A stretch of DNA of 64,000 nt. It comes from Actinomadura barringtoniae (GTDB lineage: Bacteria; Actinomycetota; Actinomycetes; Streptosporangiales; Streptosporangiaceae). Location of the stretch: NCBI RefSeq assembly GCF_017573505.1, contig NZ_JAGEOJ010000013.1, positions 248,001 through 312,000 on the forward strand. Reading direction: 5' to 3'. Shown piece after piece: positions 50,893 through 59,516 of this stretch. The notes beneath the pieces were generated by a model, which was not told the origin of the DNA, did not search any database, and saw nothing but the letters and a program-made list of their open reading frames with translations. Position 1 is the first letter of the stretch; every line of letters begins with the position of its first letter. The translations under genes were made by a program, and so were the position numbers.

Positions 50893-53028
50893 TCAGCGGC
50901 GGCCGATGCGGACGCGGCGGGTCAGCGCCACGGCGGCGGACATGGCCGTCAGCATCGCGGCGGCGGCCAGCACCCAGATCGAACCGTCCTGGGTGTTGGA
51001 CCCCAGCGGCTCGGAGGCGGCCATCGGCTTGACGTTGCCGAGGGCGCCGGTGGCCGTGCCGGCCTGGTCGGTCAGGCCGCCGACCTGCGGCAGCTTGATG
51101 TCACCGGAGACGGGCAGCTTGGGCAGCCCCGGCAGCTGGGGGGTGCCGGGCGTGGCGGGCACCGGGAGCGGCGCGGCGGTACGGGCGTTCGCCGGGGTCA
51201 GCGGGGTCGCCGGCAGCTGGACGGGCAGGGCCGCCAGCGGCGCGGTCGGGTTGACCGGGAGCGAGGACGCCGGGTTGACCGGCAGCGCCGAGGCCGGGTT
51301 CACCGGCAGGGCGGTGGTCGGGTCGACGGGCAGCAGCGTCGTCGGGTTGACCGGCAGGCTCCCGACCATCGGCAGCGCCGGAACGGTCCGGGCCTCACGG
51401 GCGCCGGAGACGTTCACCGGGAGCTGCTTGGTGACGGTCCCGGGCGAGACCGGCAGGGCGGGCAGCCCGGCCGGGGGCGTGACGGGCAGGCCGCCGGCCT
51501 GGCGGCCGGTGGGCAGCTGCGCCGGAGCAGCGGGCAGGGCGGGCATCGCGGGCATCGCCGAGGTCAGGCCCATCGGCAGGGCCTTGGTCACGCCGGCGAG
51601 CCCGGGCAGGCCCAGGGGCAGCCCGGGGGCGGCGGGCATCCGCTTGCCACCCCGCATGTAGGAGTTGTAGCCGCCCCAGCTGGGGCCGCCGTCGCACTGC
51701 GGCTGCGGGTGACCGGCCACCGCGACGTCGTTGCCGCAGACCTCCACCGGAGCCTTCACGGGAGCGTTGACCTGGTTGCCGGAACCGACCCCGGACTCCC
51801 CGGAGGTGGTGGCGCCCGAGCCGTTCGGCCCCACGACGGCCGCGGTGCCGTTGCACCCGGCGGCCGCGTCGCCCAGCACGGCCACGGCGTTGCCGCAGGC
51901 CTCGACCGGGATGTTGACCGGGGCGTTCACCTGGTTGCCGCCGGCCACACTGGACTTGCCGGAGGTGGTCTGCGCGCCGCCGGAGCTGCTGCGCACGTGC
52001 GCGCCGCCCTCGCAGAACGCGCCGGCCTCGCCGAGCACCGCCACCGCGTTGCCGCAGGCGCTGACCGGGATCGAGACGGGGGCGTTCACCTGGTTGCCGC
52101 CCGCGACGCTGGAGTCGCCGTTGGTGCTCTGGCCGCCGGAGCCGTGCCCGCCGTTGCGGACCGAGGCGCCGCCGTCGCAGTCGGCGACCGCGTTGCCGAT
52201 CGCGTTGCCGCAGACGTCGACGGGGGCCGAGACCGGGGCGTTCACCTGGTTGCCGCCGATGACACTGGACTTGCCCGAGGTGCTCTGGCCGGCGCCGGTG
52301 TGGCCGCCGTTCTTGACCTTCGCGCCGCCCTCGCAGCCCGCGACGGCGTCGCCGAGGATCGCCGCGGAGTTGCCGCAGACGTTGACCGGTGCCGAGATGG
52401 GCGCGTTCACCTGGTTGCCCGCGACCACGCCGCTGGCGCCGCTGGTCTGCTGGCCGCCCGAGCTCTTGTTCAGTACGTCCGCGCCGCCCTCGCAGCCGGC
52501 CTCGGACGAGCCGAAGACCGCGACCGCGTTGCCGCAGGCGTTGACCGGTGCGGAGATGGGGGCGTTCACCTGGTTGCCGGACCCGACGCCGGACTGGCCC
52601 GAGGTCTTCTGGCCGCCGCCGCCCTGGTTGTTGACGGTCGCGCCGCCCTTACAACCGGCGTCCGCGGTGCCGAAGATCGCCACGGCGTTGCCGCAGGCGT
52701 TGACGGGCGCGGAGATGGGGGCGTTCACCTGGTTGCCCGACCCGACGCCGGACTTGCCGGAGGTGGTCTGGCCTGATCCGCCGCCGTTGGTGGCCGACGC
52801 GCCGCCCTTGGAGGCGGCCTTGGCGTGGCCCGCCGCCGCCACGGCGTTGCCGCTGGCGTCGATCGGCGCGGAGACCGGCAGGTTGATCTGATTACCGCCG
52901 AGCACGCTGGAGTCGCCGCTGGTGGTGTCGGCGAAGGCGCCGCTGGGGAAAGCGGTGCCCGCACCGAGAGCGACGAAGCTCGCAGTGAGCAGGGCGGCAC
53001 GAGCAGTGCCCTTGGCCCACGATCGCAT
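50893..53028 (-). CDS. Multi-repeat chaplin-family protein (eight chaplin domains)
   Basis: 711 residues. A signal peptide ends near AFPSGAFA. Eight chaplin domains follow, with motif GGNQVNAPVSAPVNVCGNAVAVLG and a Cys pair about 12 apart; repeats 2-8 keep the Cys, and repeat 1 has Ser in both places. A Pro-rich repeated region (LPVNPTT, ALPVNPAS) follows, then one TM helix and RRVRIGRR tail. No LPXTG/LAXTG is visible. Classic chaplins have one or two domains and form the hydrophobic sheath of aerial hyphae. GGAG precedes the ATG at 53028. Confidence 0.93.
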   Translation of the reverse strand: MRSWAKGTARAALLTASFVALGAGTAFPSGAFADTTSGDSSVLGGNQINLPVSAPIDASGNAVAAAGHAKAASKGGASATNGGGSGQTTSGKSGVGSGNQVNAPISAPVNACGNAVAIFGTADAGCKGGATVNNQGGGGQKTSGQSGVGSGNQVNAPISAPVNACGNAVAVFGSSEAGCEGGADVLNKSSGGQQTSGASGVVAGNQVNAPISAPVNVCGNSAAILGDAVAGCEGGAKVKNGGHTGAGQSTSGKSSVIGGNQVNAPVSAPVDVCGNAIGNAVADCDGGASVRNGGHGSGGQSTNGDSSVAGGNQVNAPVSIPVSACGNAVAVLGEAGAFCEGGAHVRSSSGGAQTTSGKSSVAGGNQVNAPVNIPVEACGNAVAVLGDAAAGCNGTAAVVGPNGSGATTSGESGVGSGNQVNAPVKAPVEVCGNDVAVAGHPQPQCDGGPSWGGYNSYMRGGKRMPAAPGLPLGLPGLAGVTKALPMGLTSAMPAMPALPAAPAQLPTGRQAGGLPVTPPAGLPALPVSPGTVTKQLPVNVSGAREARTVPALPMVGSLPVNPTTLLPVDPTTALPVNPASALPVNPASSLPVNPTAPLAALPVQLPATPLTPANARTAAPLPVPATPGTPQLPGLPKLPVSGDIKLPQVGGLTDQAGTATGALGNVKPMAASEPLGSNTQDGSIWVLAAAAMLTAMSAAVALTRRVRIGRR

Positions 53029-53307
53029 GATGCTCCGTTTCGGGGGAGATGATGATGAATGGAGATGGACAGATCGAGCTGGGTGGAGCTAGGTCGAGCT
53101 GATGTGAGATGTGCGGGCGCGGCCGTATGCGCGCTGTCACACCGCCGACCGGCGTCGCCTCGCGGGCGTCGTCGCGTCAGAGCGGGTTTGCGCTTCGCAG
53201 GTGGATTGCGCCGCCGTCATCTCGGGGGATGACGAGCCGCCAGGGGACGGCACGTCCCGGCCTGAAGACCCGAAGCCGCACGGGCCCAGTCCGGAGCCTG
53301 TGGGTTC
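53029..53307. other. Upstream region of the chaplin gene
   Basis: No gene. It holds only the promoter region of the chaplin gene and GC-rich sequence without a clear structure. Confidence 0.5.
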
Positions 53308-54048
53308 CTAGTCGGGTGCGAAGGACGGCTCGTCCGCGGCGGAGCGGACGGCCGGGGGGACCGCGCCGAGCGCGGTCATGAGGATCGGCTGGGGCCGGGC
53401 GCCTGCCCAGGACCAGCGGGAGATCGGGCCACCGAAGCCGGTGAGCAGGACGACCCCGGAGGCCGGAGCCGAACTCACGGCCTGGGACGGGTCCTGGAAC
53501 GGAGCGGCGGGCGCGGGAACCGGACGCGGCGAGCCCACCCGTGCGGGGGCCTGGCCGGCGTGCCGGTGCGCCTTGTGCGCCCGCTTGGCCGCCGTGGCGC
53601 CGTGCTGCTGGGCGCGTGCGCCCTGAGCCATCTTGGCGGTACGGGGCCGGACCCAGGAGACGCCGTTCGGCGTACGGGGGGCAGGGGTGTCGACCCCGGC
53701 CACGGCACCGTCCACCTTGTGCGCCAACGCGGGCAGCGGCGCCGGCAGGACCTTCTTGGCGGTCCCGGCCGTCGTGGTCGTCCCGACCTTGGCGGCGGCG
53801 CCGCGTACGGCCGAGGCGGTCGCGCGGAGCAGCGACCGCGGCCCGTTCGAGGCCTGGCCCTGCACCGGCGCAACGATGCCGGGGGCGCCGGTCGCCGGCA
53901 CCTCATCGGCGTGGGCCTGCGCACCCCCGATCAGCCAGCCGGTGATAGCGATCCCGACGAGAACCAGCAGCCGCCGCACGATGCGGCTGTGCACGACGCG
54001 GCGCACACGGACGGATACCGTCCGCGTCTGCTCCGGGTCGTACGCCAC
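53308..54048 (-). CDS. Secreted Ala/Pro-rich protein of unknown function beside the chaplin gene
   Basis: 246 residues. A signal peptide or anchor (RRLLVLVGIAITGWLIGGAQAHA, about 25-48) is followed by an Ala/Pro/Lys-rich region with several basic patches and no recognised domain. The TGxxGxIxxPVQ-like start after the signal and the conserved VLLTGFGGP near the end are its most ordered parts. The tandem position upstream of the chaplin gene suggests a shared role in the aerial surface. Not recognised. Confidence 0.65.
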   Translation of the reverse strand: MAYDPEQTRTVSVRVRRVVHSRIVRRLLVLVGIAITGWLIGGAQAHADEVPATGAPGIVAPVQGQASNGPRSLLRATASAVRGAAAKVGTTTTAGTAKKVLPAPLPALAHKVDGAVAGVDTPAPRTPNGVSWVRPRTAKMAQGARAQQHGATAAKRAHKAHRHAGQAPARVGSPRPVPAPAAPFQDPSQAVSSAPASGVVLLTGFGGPISRWSWAGARPQPILMTALGAVPPAVRSAADEPSFAPD

Positions 54049-54156
54049 TGGTCCTCCTCACACCAAGAGCGGGTCGATCGCTCCCTACGGATGGTGACCG
54101 TAGCACCACGGTTCGCACTCGCGGCGGTAATTCGGAGAACCTTTTTTGACCGTCCC

Positions 54157-55458
54157 TTAAGCGCGATCAAGGAATTGGTCGAGAACCCGCACGCCGAAGC
54201 GCAGGCCGTCCACCGGGACCCGTTCGTCGATGCCGTGGAACATTCCCGAAAAGTCCAGTTCCGGCGGCAGCCTGAGCGGCGCGAAACCGAAGCAGCGCAT
54301 CCCCAACCTGGCGAACGCCTTGGCGTCCGTCCCCCCGCTCAGGCAGTAGGGAACGGGCAAAGCCCCCGGGTCCTCCGAGGTCAGAGCGGCCTCCATCGCC
54401 GCCACGAGGGCACCTTTATAGTCCGTCTCGACCGCCCAGTCGTAATGCACGAAATCCCGCCGTACGTCCGGACCGAGCAGTTCATCCACGGTCGCGAAGA
54501 ACTCCTCTTCATGACCGGGAAGAAAGCGCCCGTCGACCTGAGCGGTCGCCTCCTGCGGAATGACATTCGTCTTATATCCGGCATCCAGCCGCGTCGGATT
54601 GAGCGTGTTCTTGAGCGTCGCCCCGATCATCCGCGCCAGCGGCCCGATCTCCTCCAGCGCCGCCTCCGGCCGCTCCGGGTCGAACTCCACCCCGTACGCC
54701 ATGCAGGCCCGCTCGAGGAAGGCCCGCACCGTCTTGGTCAGCCGTACCGGGAACTCATGCGACCCCAGACGCCCCACGGCCTCCGCCAAAGCGGTCACCG
54801 CGTTGTCCGGATGCACCATCGACCCGTGCCCGGCGGTCCCCCTCGCCGTGAGCTCCATCCAGCCGATGCCCTTCTCGGCCGTCTCGATCAAATACATCCG
54901 CCGATCGCCCGGCACGGTCAGGCTGAACCCCCCGACCTCCCCCACGGCCTCGGTGCACCCCTCGAACAGCTCCGGATGCTCCTGCACAAGCCACTGCGCG
55001 CCCCACTTGCCCCCGGCCTCCTCATCGGCCAGGAAAGCGAGCACGACATCCCTGGGGGGCTTCCGCCCCTCCCTCAGCCGCTGCCGCATGACCGCCAAGA
55101 TCATGGCGTCCATGTCCTTCATGTCCACGGCCCCGCGACCCCAGACGCACCCGTCGGCGATCTCGCCCCCGAACGGGTCCCGCGTCCAGTCCTCGGCCCG
55201 CGCCGGCACCACGTCCAGATGCCCATGCAGCAATAGGGCGTCCCGCTCGCGGTCCTCCCCCTCGACCCGCACCACCAGGCTGGCCCGCCCCGGATGCGAC
55301 TCGTAGATCTCCGGCCGCAGCCCCACCTCTTCGAGCAGCCCCGCCACATACTCCGCGGCGACCCGCTCACCCGGCCCCGAGTGATCACCCGGGTTACTGG
55401 TGTCGATCCTGATCAGCTCCTGGCAGAGCCGAACGACCTCGTCCTCAGCGGCCGACAT
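54157..55458 (-). CDS. M20-family metallopeptidase (ArgE/DapE/CPG2-like)
   Basis: 433 residues. Metal ligands are visible in LLHGHLDVVPARAEDW, GRGAVDMKDMDAM and FLADEEAGGKWGAQ; the bridging Glu pair and the dimerisation domain (AEAVGRL..., FPVRLT) follow. It hydrolyses a peptide or acyl-amino acid with two zinc ions. I use the ATG at 55458 (MSAAEDEVV); a GTG at 55473 is possible. The cytoplasmic substrate is unknown. It faces the tRNA-Leu gene. Confidence 0.9.
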   Translation of the reverse strand: MSAAEDEVVRLCQELIRIDTSNPGDHSGPGERVAAEYVAGLLEEVGLRPEIYESHPGRASLVVRVEGEDRERDALLLHGHLDVVPARAEDWTRDPFGGEIADGCVWGRGAVDMKDMDAMILAVMRQRLREGRKPPRDVVLAFLADEEAGGKWGAQWLVQEHPELFEGCTEAVGEVGGFSLTVPGDRRMYLIETAEKGIGWMELTARGTAGHGSMVHPDNAVTALAEAVGRLGSHEFPVRLTKTVRAFLERACMAYGVEFDPERPEAALEEIGPLARMIGATLKNTLNPTRLDAGYKTNVIPQEATAQVDGRFLPGHEEEFFATVDELLGPDVRRDFVHYDWAVETDYKGALVAAMEAALTSEDPGALPVPYCLSGGTDAKAFARLGMRCFGFAPLRLPPELDFSGMFHGIDERVPVDGLRFGVRVLDQFLDRA

Positions 55459-55584
55459 CCCCACAATGATCACCTTCGCGCCTAGGGTTCCCTCCCCGCC
55501 ATGGTGCCCCGCGATCGACTTCGCCGCGAGTCGGGACCTTTGGTATGGTGAAGCCCGCCGCGCAGCGCTGCTGCGTGCACCCCG

Positions 55585-55670
55585 GTCCGGGTGGCGGAAT
55601 AGGCAGACGCGCTAGCTTGAGGTGCTAGTGCCCTTTACGGGGCATGGGGGTTCAAGTCCCCCCTCGGACA
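55585..55670 (+). tRNA. tRNA-Leu (anticodon GAG), integration site
   Basis: Class II tRNA with a long variable arm (GTGCCCTTTACGGGGCAT). Acceptor GTCCGGG pairs with CTCGGAC (one G-T); the anticodon loop CTTGAGG carries GAG; the T-arm is GGGGGTTCAAGTCCCCC. No CCA is encoded. The serine recombinase gene ends antisense inside the T-arm, so this tRNA is the attachment site of the element. Confidence 0.95.
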
Positions 55671-57364
55671 CGTACCGTTACCCCATGGTAGGGATCATCG
55701 GTGGATAGCCCGATGTGATCCGGGTCGAGGTTCGCCTCGACCCGGATTTCTTGTTTGTCGGGCTGATACGTGAGCCGTACGCCGAGCTGCTGATAGACGT
55801 TCTGCTGGTCCTGCGGCTTGGCATTCGTGAGGATGCACACCAGTCCGCCGAGTCGGATGATGAACTGCTCGATCTCTTCCTCGGTCATGGTCTGTTGCTG
55901 CCCAGACTCGGCCTCGCGTAGTTCGGCCTCGGCGGCCGTGCGTTCGCTGTTGGTCTCGGCGATCCACTTGGTGATCGTGACCGGATCGGCCCCAGCCTCA
56001 AGGGCGGCGCGATGACGGTTGAGCTTGTTGTCGCAGTCGGCGATCTTCGCTCGGGCGCGGATGGCCACGGTGTTGGCTGGTTGCTTCTGCGCTCCGTAGA
56101 GGTCGGCGATGGTCTGCTTGATGCGGTGTGGGGCCAGGACCTTGGCGAGCCAGGGGTCCAGGAGCTCGGTCACCTGCTTCTCGCGTACGAACACGTTGCG
56201 GGGATGCTGCACCTTGTTGGCCAGCGCGTACTCCTGCGGATAACGGCACCGGAAGTAGGTGTAATCGCTGTAGGCGTGCGCCTGCATCTTCCGGTGGCAC
56301 AACCCGCAGTAGATCACCCCGCGCAAGGCGTACTGGCGTTTGGTCCGCTCGCGCGCCTTAGTACCACCCTTCTGCCGACGGCGGGCTGCGAGCTTGCCCT
56401 CGATTCGACTGAAGGTCCGTTTCGGGATGATGACGGGATGGACGACCTTCTTGGAGTAGACCCACTGGTCCCGGTCGTTCCACTTGAGCTTGGTGATGTG
56501 CCCGAGGGAGACGTCATCGACATCGATGAGGACCTCGTCCCTGTGCTGGCGGTTCCAGACCTGGTAGCCGGTGTAGCGCGGGTTGGTGAGAATGGCCCGC
56601 ACTGCTCCCTTAGACCAGGCCAGTCCTTCCCTGTGCCGGTTGCGGGCCCGATCATGTGCGGATGGGCAAGGGATGCCGTCACGAGTCAGGCCCTCGGCGA
56701 TGGCGAACAGGCCCTTCTCGATTGATCCCTTGAGCCCGAGGAACTCACGGAAGATTCGCTTGACCACCGGCTTGGCATCAGGGTCGATGGCGAGCTTGTA
56801 CAGGCGTTTCCCGTCTGCGGCCTTGCCTGGGTGTGGGTGAGGTCCGGCATCCACCAGTTTGTAGCCGTAGGGCGGGCGCCCGCCGAGGTAGCGGCCTTCG
56901 GTGACGGCGATGGCGGCCATGCTGCTGCGGACTCGGGTCCTGATGCGGTTCCGTTCGCCTTTGGACAGGCCTCCGAACACCGACATGATCATGTCGTGGG
57001 CTTCGTTCTCGGGGTCGATCCGCCCGCCCACCTCGGGCACCCAGAGCGGTACGCCGTAGTGGTCGAAGATCGGGAACGTGAGGCCGTACTGTCCGCCGTA
57101 GAAGGCCCGATGTGGTTCACCGATCACGACGGCGTCGAAGCCCCGGTTGGGGTTCTTCAGTGCGTTCAGCAGCGCGCTGGCCTGCGGGCGTCGCACCCAC
57201 GGGATCGACCGGGACTTGTCGACGTCAAAGTACTCAGTGACGATCTGGCCGCCGCATGCTTCGATGAGCGCCAGCGCGCGGCGTAGCTGCCACGCCTTGG
57301 ACGCGGCCGGGTCCTGCTTGTCCTCGGTGGACACTCGGCCGTAGAAGGCGAACCGGATGGTCAT
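55652..57364 (-). CDS. Large serine recombinase (integrase of the element)
   Basis: 570 residues from the ATG at 57364. The resolvase domain starts FAFYGRVSTEDK with catalytic Ser12 and has the GGRIDPENEAHDMIMSVFGGLSKGERNRI helix. The recombinase domain follows (GGRPPYGYKL), then a zinc ribbon (YCGLCHRKM...FRCRYP) and a C-terminal coiled coil. The stop TGA lies 18 bp inside the tRNA-Leu gene. It integrates and excises the element. Its start overlaps the upstream recombinase-like gene (ATGA). Confidence 0.93.
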   Translation of the reverse strand: MTIRFAFYGRVSTEDKQDPAASKAWQLRRALALIEACGGQIVTEYFDVDKSRSIPWVRRPQASALLNALKNPNRGFDAVVIGEPHRAFYGGQYGLTFPIFDHYGVPLWVPEVGGRIDPENEAHDMIMSVFGGLSKGERNRIRTRVRSSMAAIAVTEGRYLGGRPPYGYKLVDAGPHPHPGKAADGKRLYKLAIDPDAKPVVKRIFREFLGLKGSIEKGLFAIAEGLTRDGIPCPSAHDRARNRHREGLAWSKGAVRAILTNPRYTGYQVWNRQHRDEVLIDVDDVSLGHITKLKWNDRDQWVYSKKVVHPVIIPKRTFSRIEGKLAARRRQKGGTKARERTKRQYALRGVIYCGLCHRKMQAHAYSDYTYFRCRYPQEYALANKVQHPRNVFVREKQVTELLDPWLAKVLAPHRIKQTIADLYGAQKQPANTVAIRARAKIADCDNKLNRHRAALEAGADPVTITKWIAETNSERTAAEAELREAESGQQQTMTEEEIEQFIIRLGGLVCILTNAKPQDQQNVYQQLGVRLTYQPDKQEIRVEANLDPDHIGLSTDDPYHGVTVRVRGGT

Positions 57365-58032
57365 CGGGTGCCTCCGTTGTATCGGGTGCCAAAGGAATCC
57401 AAGGGGCCTCGGCCGTCTCGTGCGGAGAATGGATCGGCGGCGATGCGCATGATCAGGTCGTGTTCCTCGTTGTGGGGGTCGGCGGGCCCGCCGATCTCGG
57501 GAATCCACATCGACACCCCGCACTGCTCCAGCAGAGCCGGAAGCAGCCAGTGCGGCACATGTGGCTCGCCATGGAAGACATGGCTTGTACGGCCGATCAC
57601 TACGGCATCGAAGCACCCTGGCTTCTGGTGAGCATCGGCAACAAGTGCGCGAGCCTGCGGGCGGCGGTGCCACGGAGTCGACCGGGACGTGCCCAGGTCG
57701 AAGTACTCGATGACGATCTGTCCGCCGTGCGGCTCGATCAGGTGGCGGGCAGGGCGAAGCTGGCGGTCGCGCGTCGCCTCGGCTTCGCTGATGCTCGTGG
57801 CGCCTGACCGGCCGTAGAAGGCGAACCGCAACGGCTCACCCTCGCCGACCTCTTGCGCGCCGGTGACCTGGGAAGTTGTTGCGTGCCGGTCTCCTGGTCC
57901 GGACCGGTGGCTCTGACCGCCCAGGAGGCCAAGCAACGCGCAGTGTTGAGCTTCGCTGGGTTCACGGTCCTCGGCGCTTGAGTCATGTGAAAGGCGCACG
58001 TAGATCGTGGCTTTGATCTGTCGAGCTTTCAC
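57361..58032 (-). CDS. Chimeric recombinase-like protein (decoy or remnant)
   Basis: 223 residues from GTG 58032. It opens like a serine recombinase (ATIYVRLSHDSS, Ser15), then at about 68 restarts with LRFAFYGRSGATS, a second recombinase first strand that lacks the V-S of the active site. The rest (GGQIVIEYFDLGTSRSTPWHRRPQARAL, MWIPEIGGPADPHNEEHDLIMRI) parallels the catalytic domain of the next gene, without the zinc or coil domains. It is coupled to the real integrase (ATGA). It may be a regulator or a decayed duplicate. Confidence 0.75.
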   Translation of the reverse strand: MKARQIKATIYVRLSHDSSAEDREPSEAQHCALLGLLGGQSHRSGPGDRHATTSQVTGAQEVGEGEPLRFAFYGRSGATSISEAEATRDRQLRPARHLIEPHGGQIVIEYFDLGTSRSTPWHRRPQARALVADAHQKPGCFDAVVIGRTSHVFHGEPHVPHWLLPALLEQCGVSMWIPEIGGPADPHNEEHDLIMRIAADPFSARDGRGPLDSFGTRYNGGTR

Positions 58033-58201
58033 CGTCGGTCTCCCTGGTCGGTGTCGGTGAGGTGCTGTCGGAGTCGGCCTTGAGCAGGAGTTGCAGCAGG
58101 GCGCGGGCCGCGCCGGGGGTGAGCCGTGGGGGCTCGACCGGCGCGACCAGACGCAACGTCCTGTTGTGATCCGTGCTCCCAGTCCGGCCTGGGCCGGTCA
58201 T
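57983..58201 (-). CDS. Small element protein preceding the recombinase genes
   Basis: 72 residues: MTGPGRTGSTDHNRT, then LRLVAPVEPPRLTPGAARALLQLLLKADS and a polar tail. GGGGGAG precedes the ATG at 58201. Its stop lies 50 bp inside the next gene and its start overlaps the upstream stop (ATGA). Short proteins like this precede recombinases in actinobacterial elements. Function unknown. Confidence 0.7.
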   Translation of the reverse strand: MTGPGRTGSTDHNRTLRLVAPVEPPRLTPGAARALLQLLLKADSDSTSPTPTRETDGESSTDQSHDLRAPFT

Positions 58202-58635
58202 CGCTCCCCCATAGGCGAGCCGCTGTCCGGACCAGTGCCGTGCCACCACCGTTCAACCGGCCGGGCCCCATGCCCGACCGCGTGGCGACGGCCCATGTAT
58301 GAGCGCTCGCCTCCATCGCCAAGGGCAAGGCCGGTCTCTAATGCCGACGGACTTGTTGACGGTGATGCGCAGACGATGGCCGGAGAGCCGATGTACTGCG
58401 GATGGCCGGCGAGGGCGGACAGATGCCAGGACTGGCCGCACCTGTAGGCGCGCAGCCTGACCCCAGGAGCGGCGATCCGTGCGGCCCGGCGTGCTTCGCG
58501 GCGAGTCAGGTAGCTGGTCCGCCCGCACGCCCCGCAGGTGCCGAGTTGGAGCCAGCCCAGCAGTTCGGCGATTCGATCGCGCCCCTGGCGGACTGGAGTC
58601 CGCCGCCTCATGGGCTCGGTAATCGGCCCGGTCAT
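58198..58635 (-). CDS. Small zinc-ribbon element protein
   Basis: 145 residues. A zinc-ribbon-like core reads GTCGACGRTSYLTRREARRA, then RLRAYRCGQSWHLSA, with Cys-x2-Cys and a later Cys..His. Related zinc-ribbon proteins are common in actinobacterial mobile elements and of unknown role. The ATG at 58635 overlaps the methyltransferase stop (ATGA), and its stop overlaps the next start (ATGA). The C-terminal 60 residues are low complexity. Confidence 0.75.
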   Translation of the reverse strand: MTGPITEPMRRRTPVRQGRDRIAELLGWLQLGTCGACGRTSYLTRREARRAARIAAPGVRLRAYRCGQSWHLSALAGHPQYIGSPAIVCASPSTSPSALETGLALGDGGERSYMGRRHAVGHGARPVERWWHGTGPDSGSPMGER

Positions 58636-59516
58636 CGGGAGCCCTCGTTCAGGTCGCGTGCCGCCTGGAAGACCAGGAGGTCTTCGTGGGCGGTGGCGCA
58701 GGCCGGGATGTTCTTGTTGCGGGCGCGGCGAGTTTCGAGCATCTGGAAGAAGGACGCCCGGTTCACCAGCTCCCCATCCCGCAGCCCGCAAAGCAGGGCG
58801 GCGAGACGGTTGGTCAGCGCCAGCCCGGACCGCTCGGCGACCTCGGTCACCCGGCCGGGCAGATCGATCAGCTCGCCCCTGACGCGGATCGGGCGGACAG
58901 TGACAGCGACCACCCCGTACGGAGTGAGCAGCTCCGCGCAGCCGTGCAGGATCTTGCCGAACCCTTCCAGGAGGTCGTCCATGCGCTGGTGGGCGAGGTT
59001 GCCGGGGTCGGTGGAGTAGCGGTGGTTGCTCTTTTCGACCTTCCCGTCGCCGGTCTTGGTGCCGGATTTGATGTGTCCGTGGGTGTAGGAGCCGTACGGC
59101 GGTGAGGTCAGTACCAGTGCCACCTCGCCGCGTAGTGAGGCGTAGGCGGTGGTGATGTTGCGGGAGTCGCCGCACACCACCCGCCCGGTTCCGGTCGCGC
59201 CTTGGCTTTGGGCGTGCCGGACGTTGCGGGCGGTCATCGCGGCGAAGTCGCTCTCGTACTCCATCCCCGCGGCGTCACGGCCGAGGTGGATCGCCTCCAC
59301 CAGGGTCGTGCCCACCCCGCACATCGGATCGAGCACCAGCTCCCCCGGCCGGGTGAACGCCTCGACCACGCGCGAGGCGATCGCCGGGAGCATCTTGCCC
59401 GGGTGCCGCATCGACTCCTCGGTGTAGCGGCCCTTGCGCTGGATCCGGGACGGCTGCTGCCCGGTCGCCAGCACCGAAGCCAGCTCCGCGCCCTTCTTGT
59501 TGTCGGGTGTGTTCAT
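58632..59516 (-). CDS. DNA methyltransferase (N4-cytosine/N6-adenine type)
   Basis: 294 residues. SAM-binding motif I is VLDPMCGVGTTLVEA (61-75); catalytic motif IV is VLTSPPYGS (136-143). The TSPPY form is typical of N4-cytosine methyltransferases. A helical C-terminus follows. It carries no endonuclease neighbour, so it is probably a solitary modifier that protects the element or regulates it. The ATG at 59516 overlaps the upstream stop (ATGA). Confidence 0.88.
   Translation of the reverse strand: MNTPDNKKGAELASVLATGQQPSRIQRKGRYTEESMRHPGKMLPAIASRVVEAFTRPGELVLDPMCGVGTTLVEAIHLGRDAAGMEYESDFAAMTARNVRHAQSQGATGTGRVVCGDSRNITTAYASLRGEVALVLTSPPYGSYTHGHIKSGTKTGDGKVEKSNHRYSTDPGNLAHQRMDDLLEGFGKILHGCAELLTPYGVVAVTVRPIRVRGELIDLPGRVTEVAERSGLALTNRLAALLCGLRDGELVNRASFFQMLETRRARNKNIPACATAHEDLLVFQAARDLNEGSR

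Noticed and set aside
53560..55236. 558-codon + strand frame across the M20 peptidase
   Set aside because: Shadow; the - strand carries intact M20 metal ligands.
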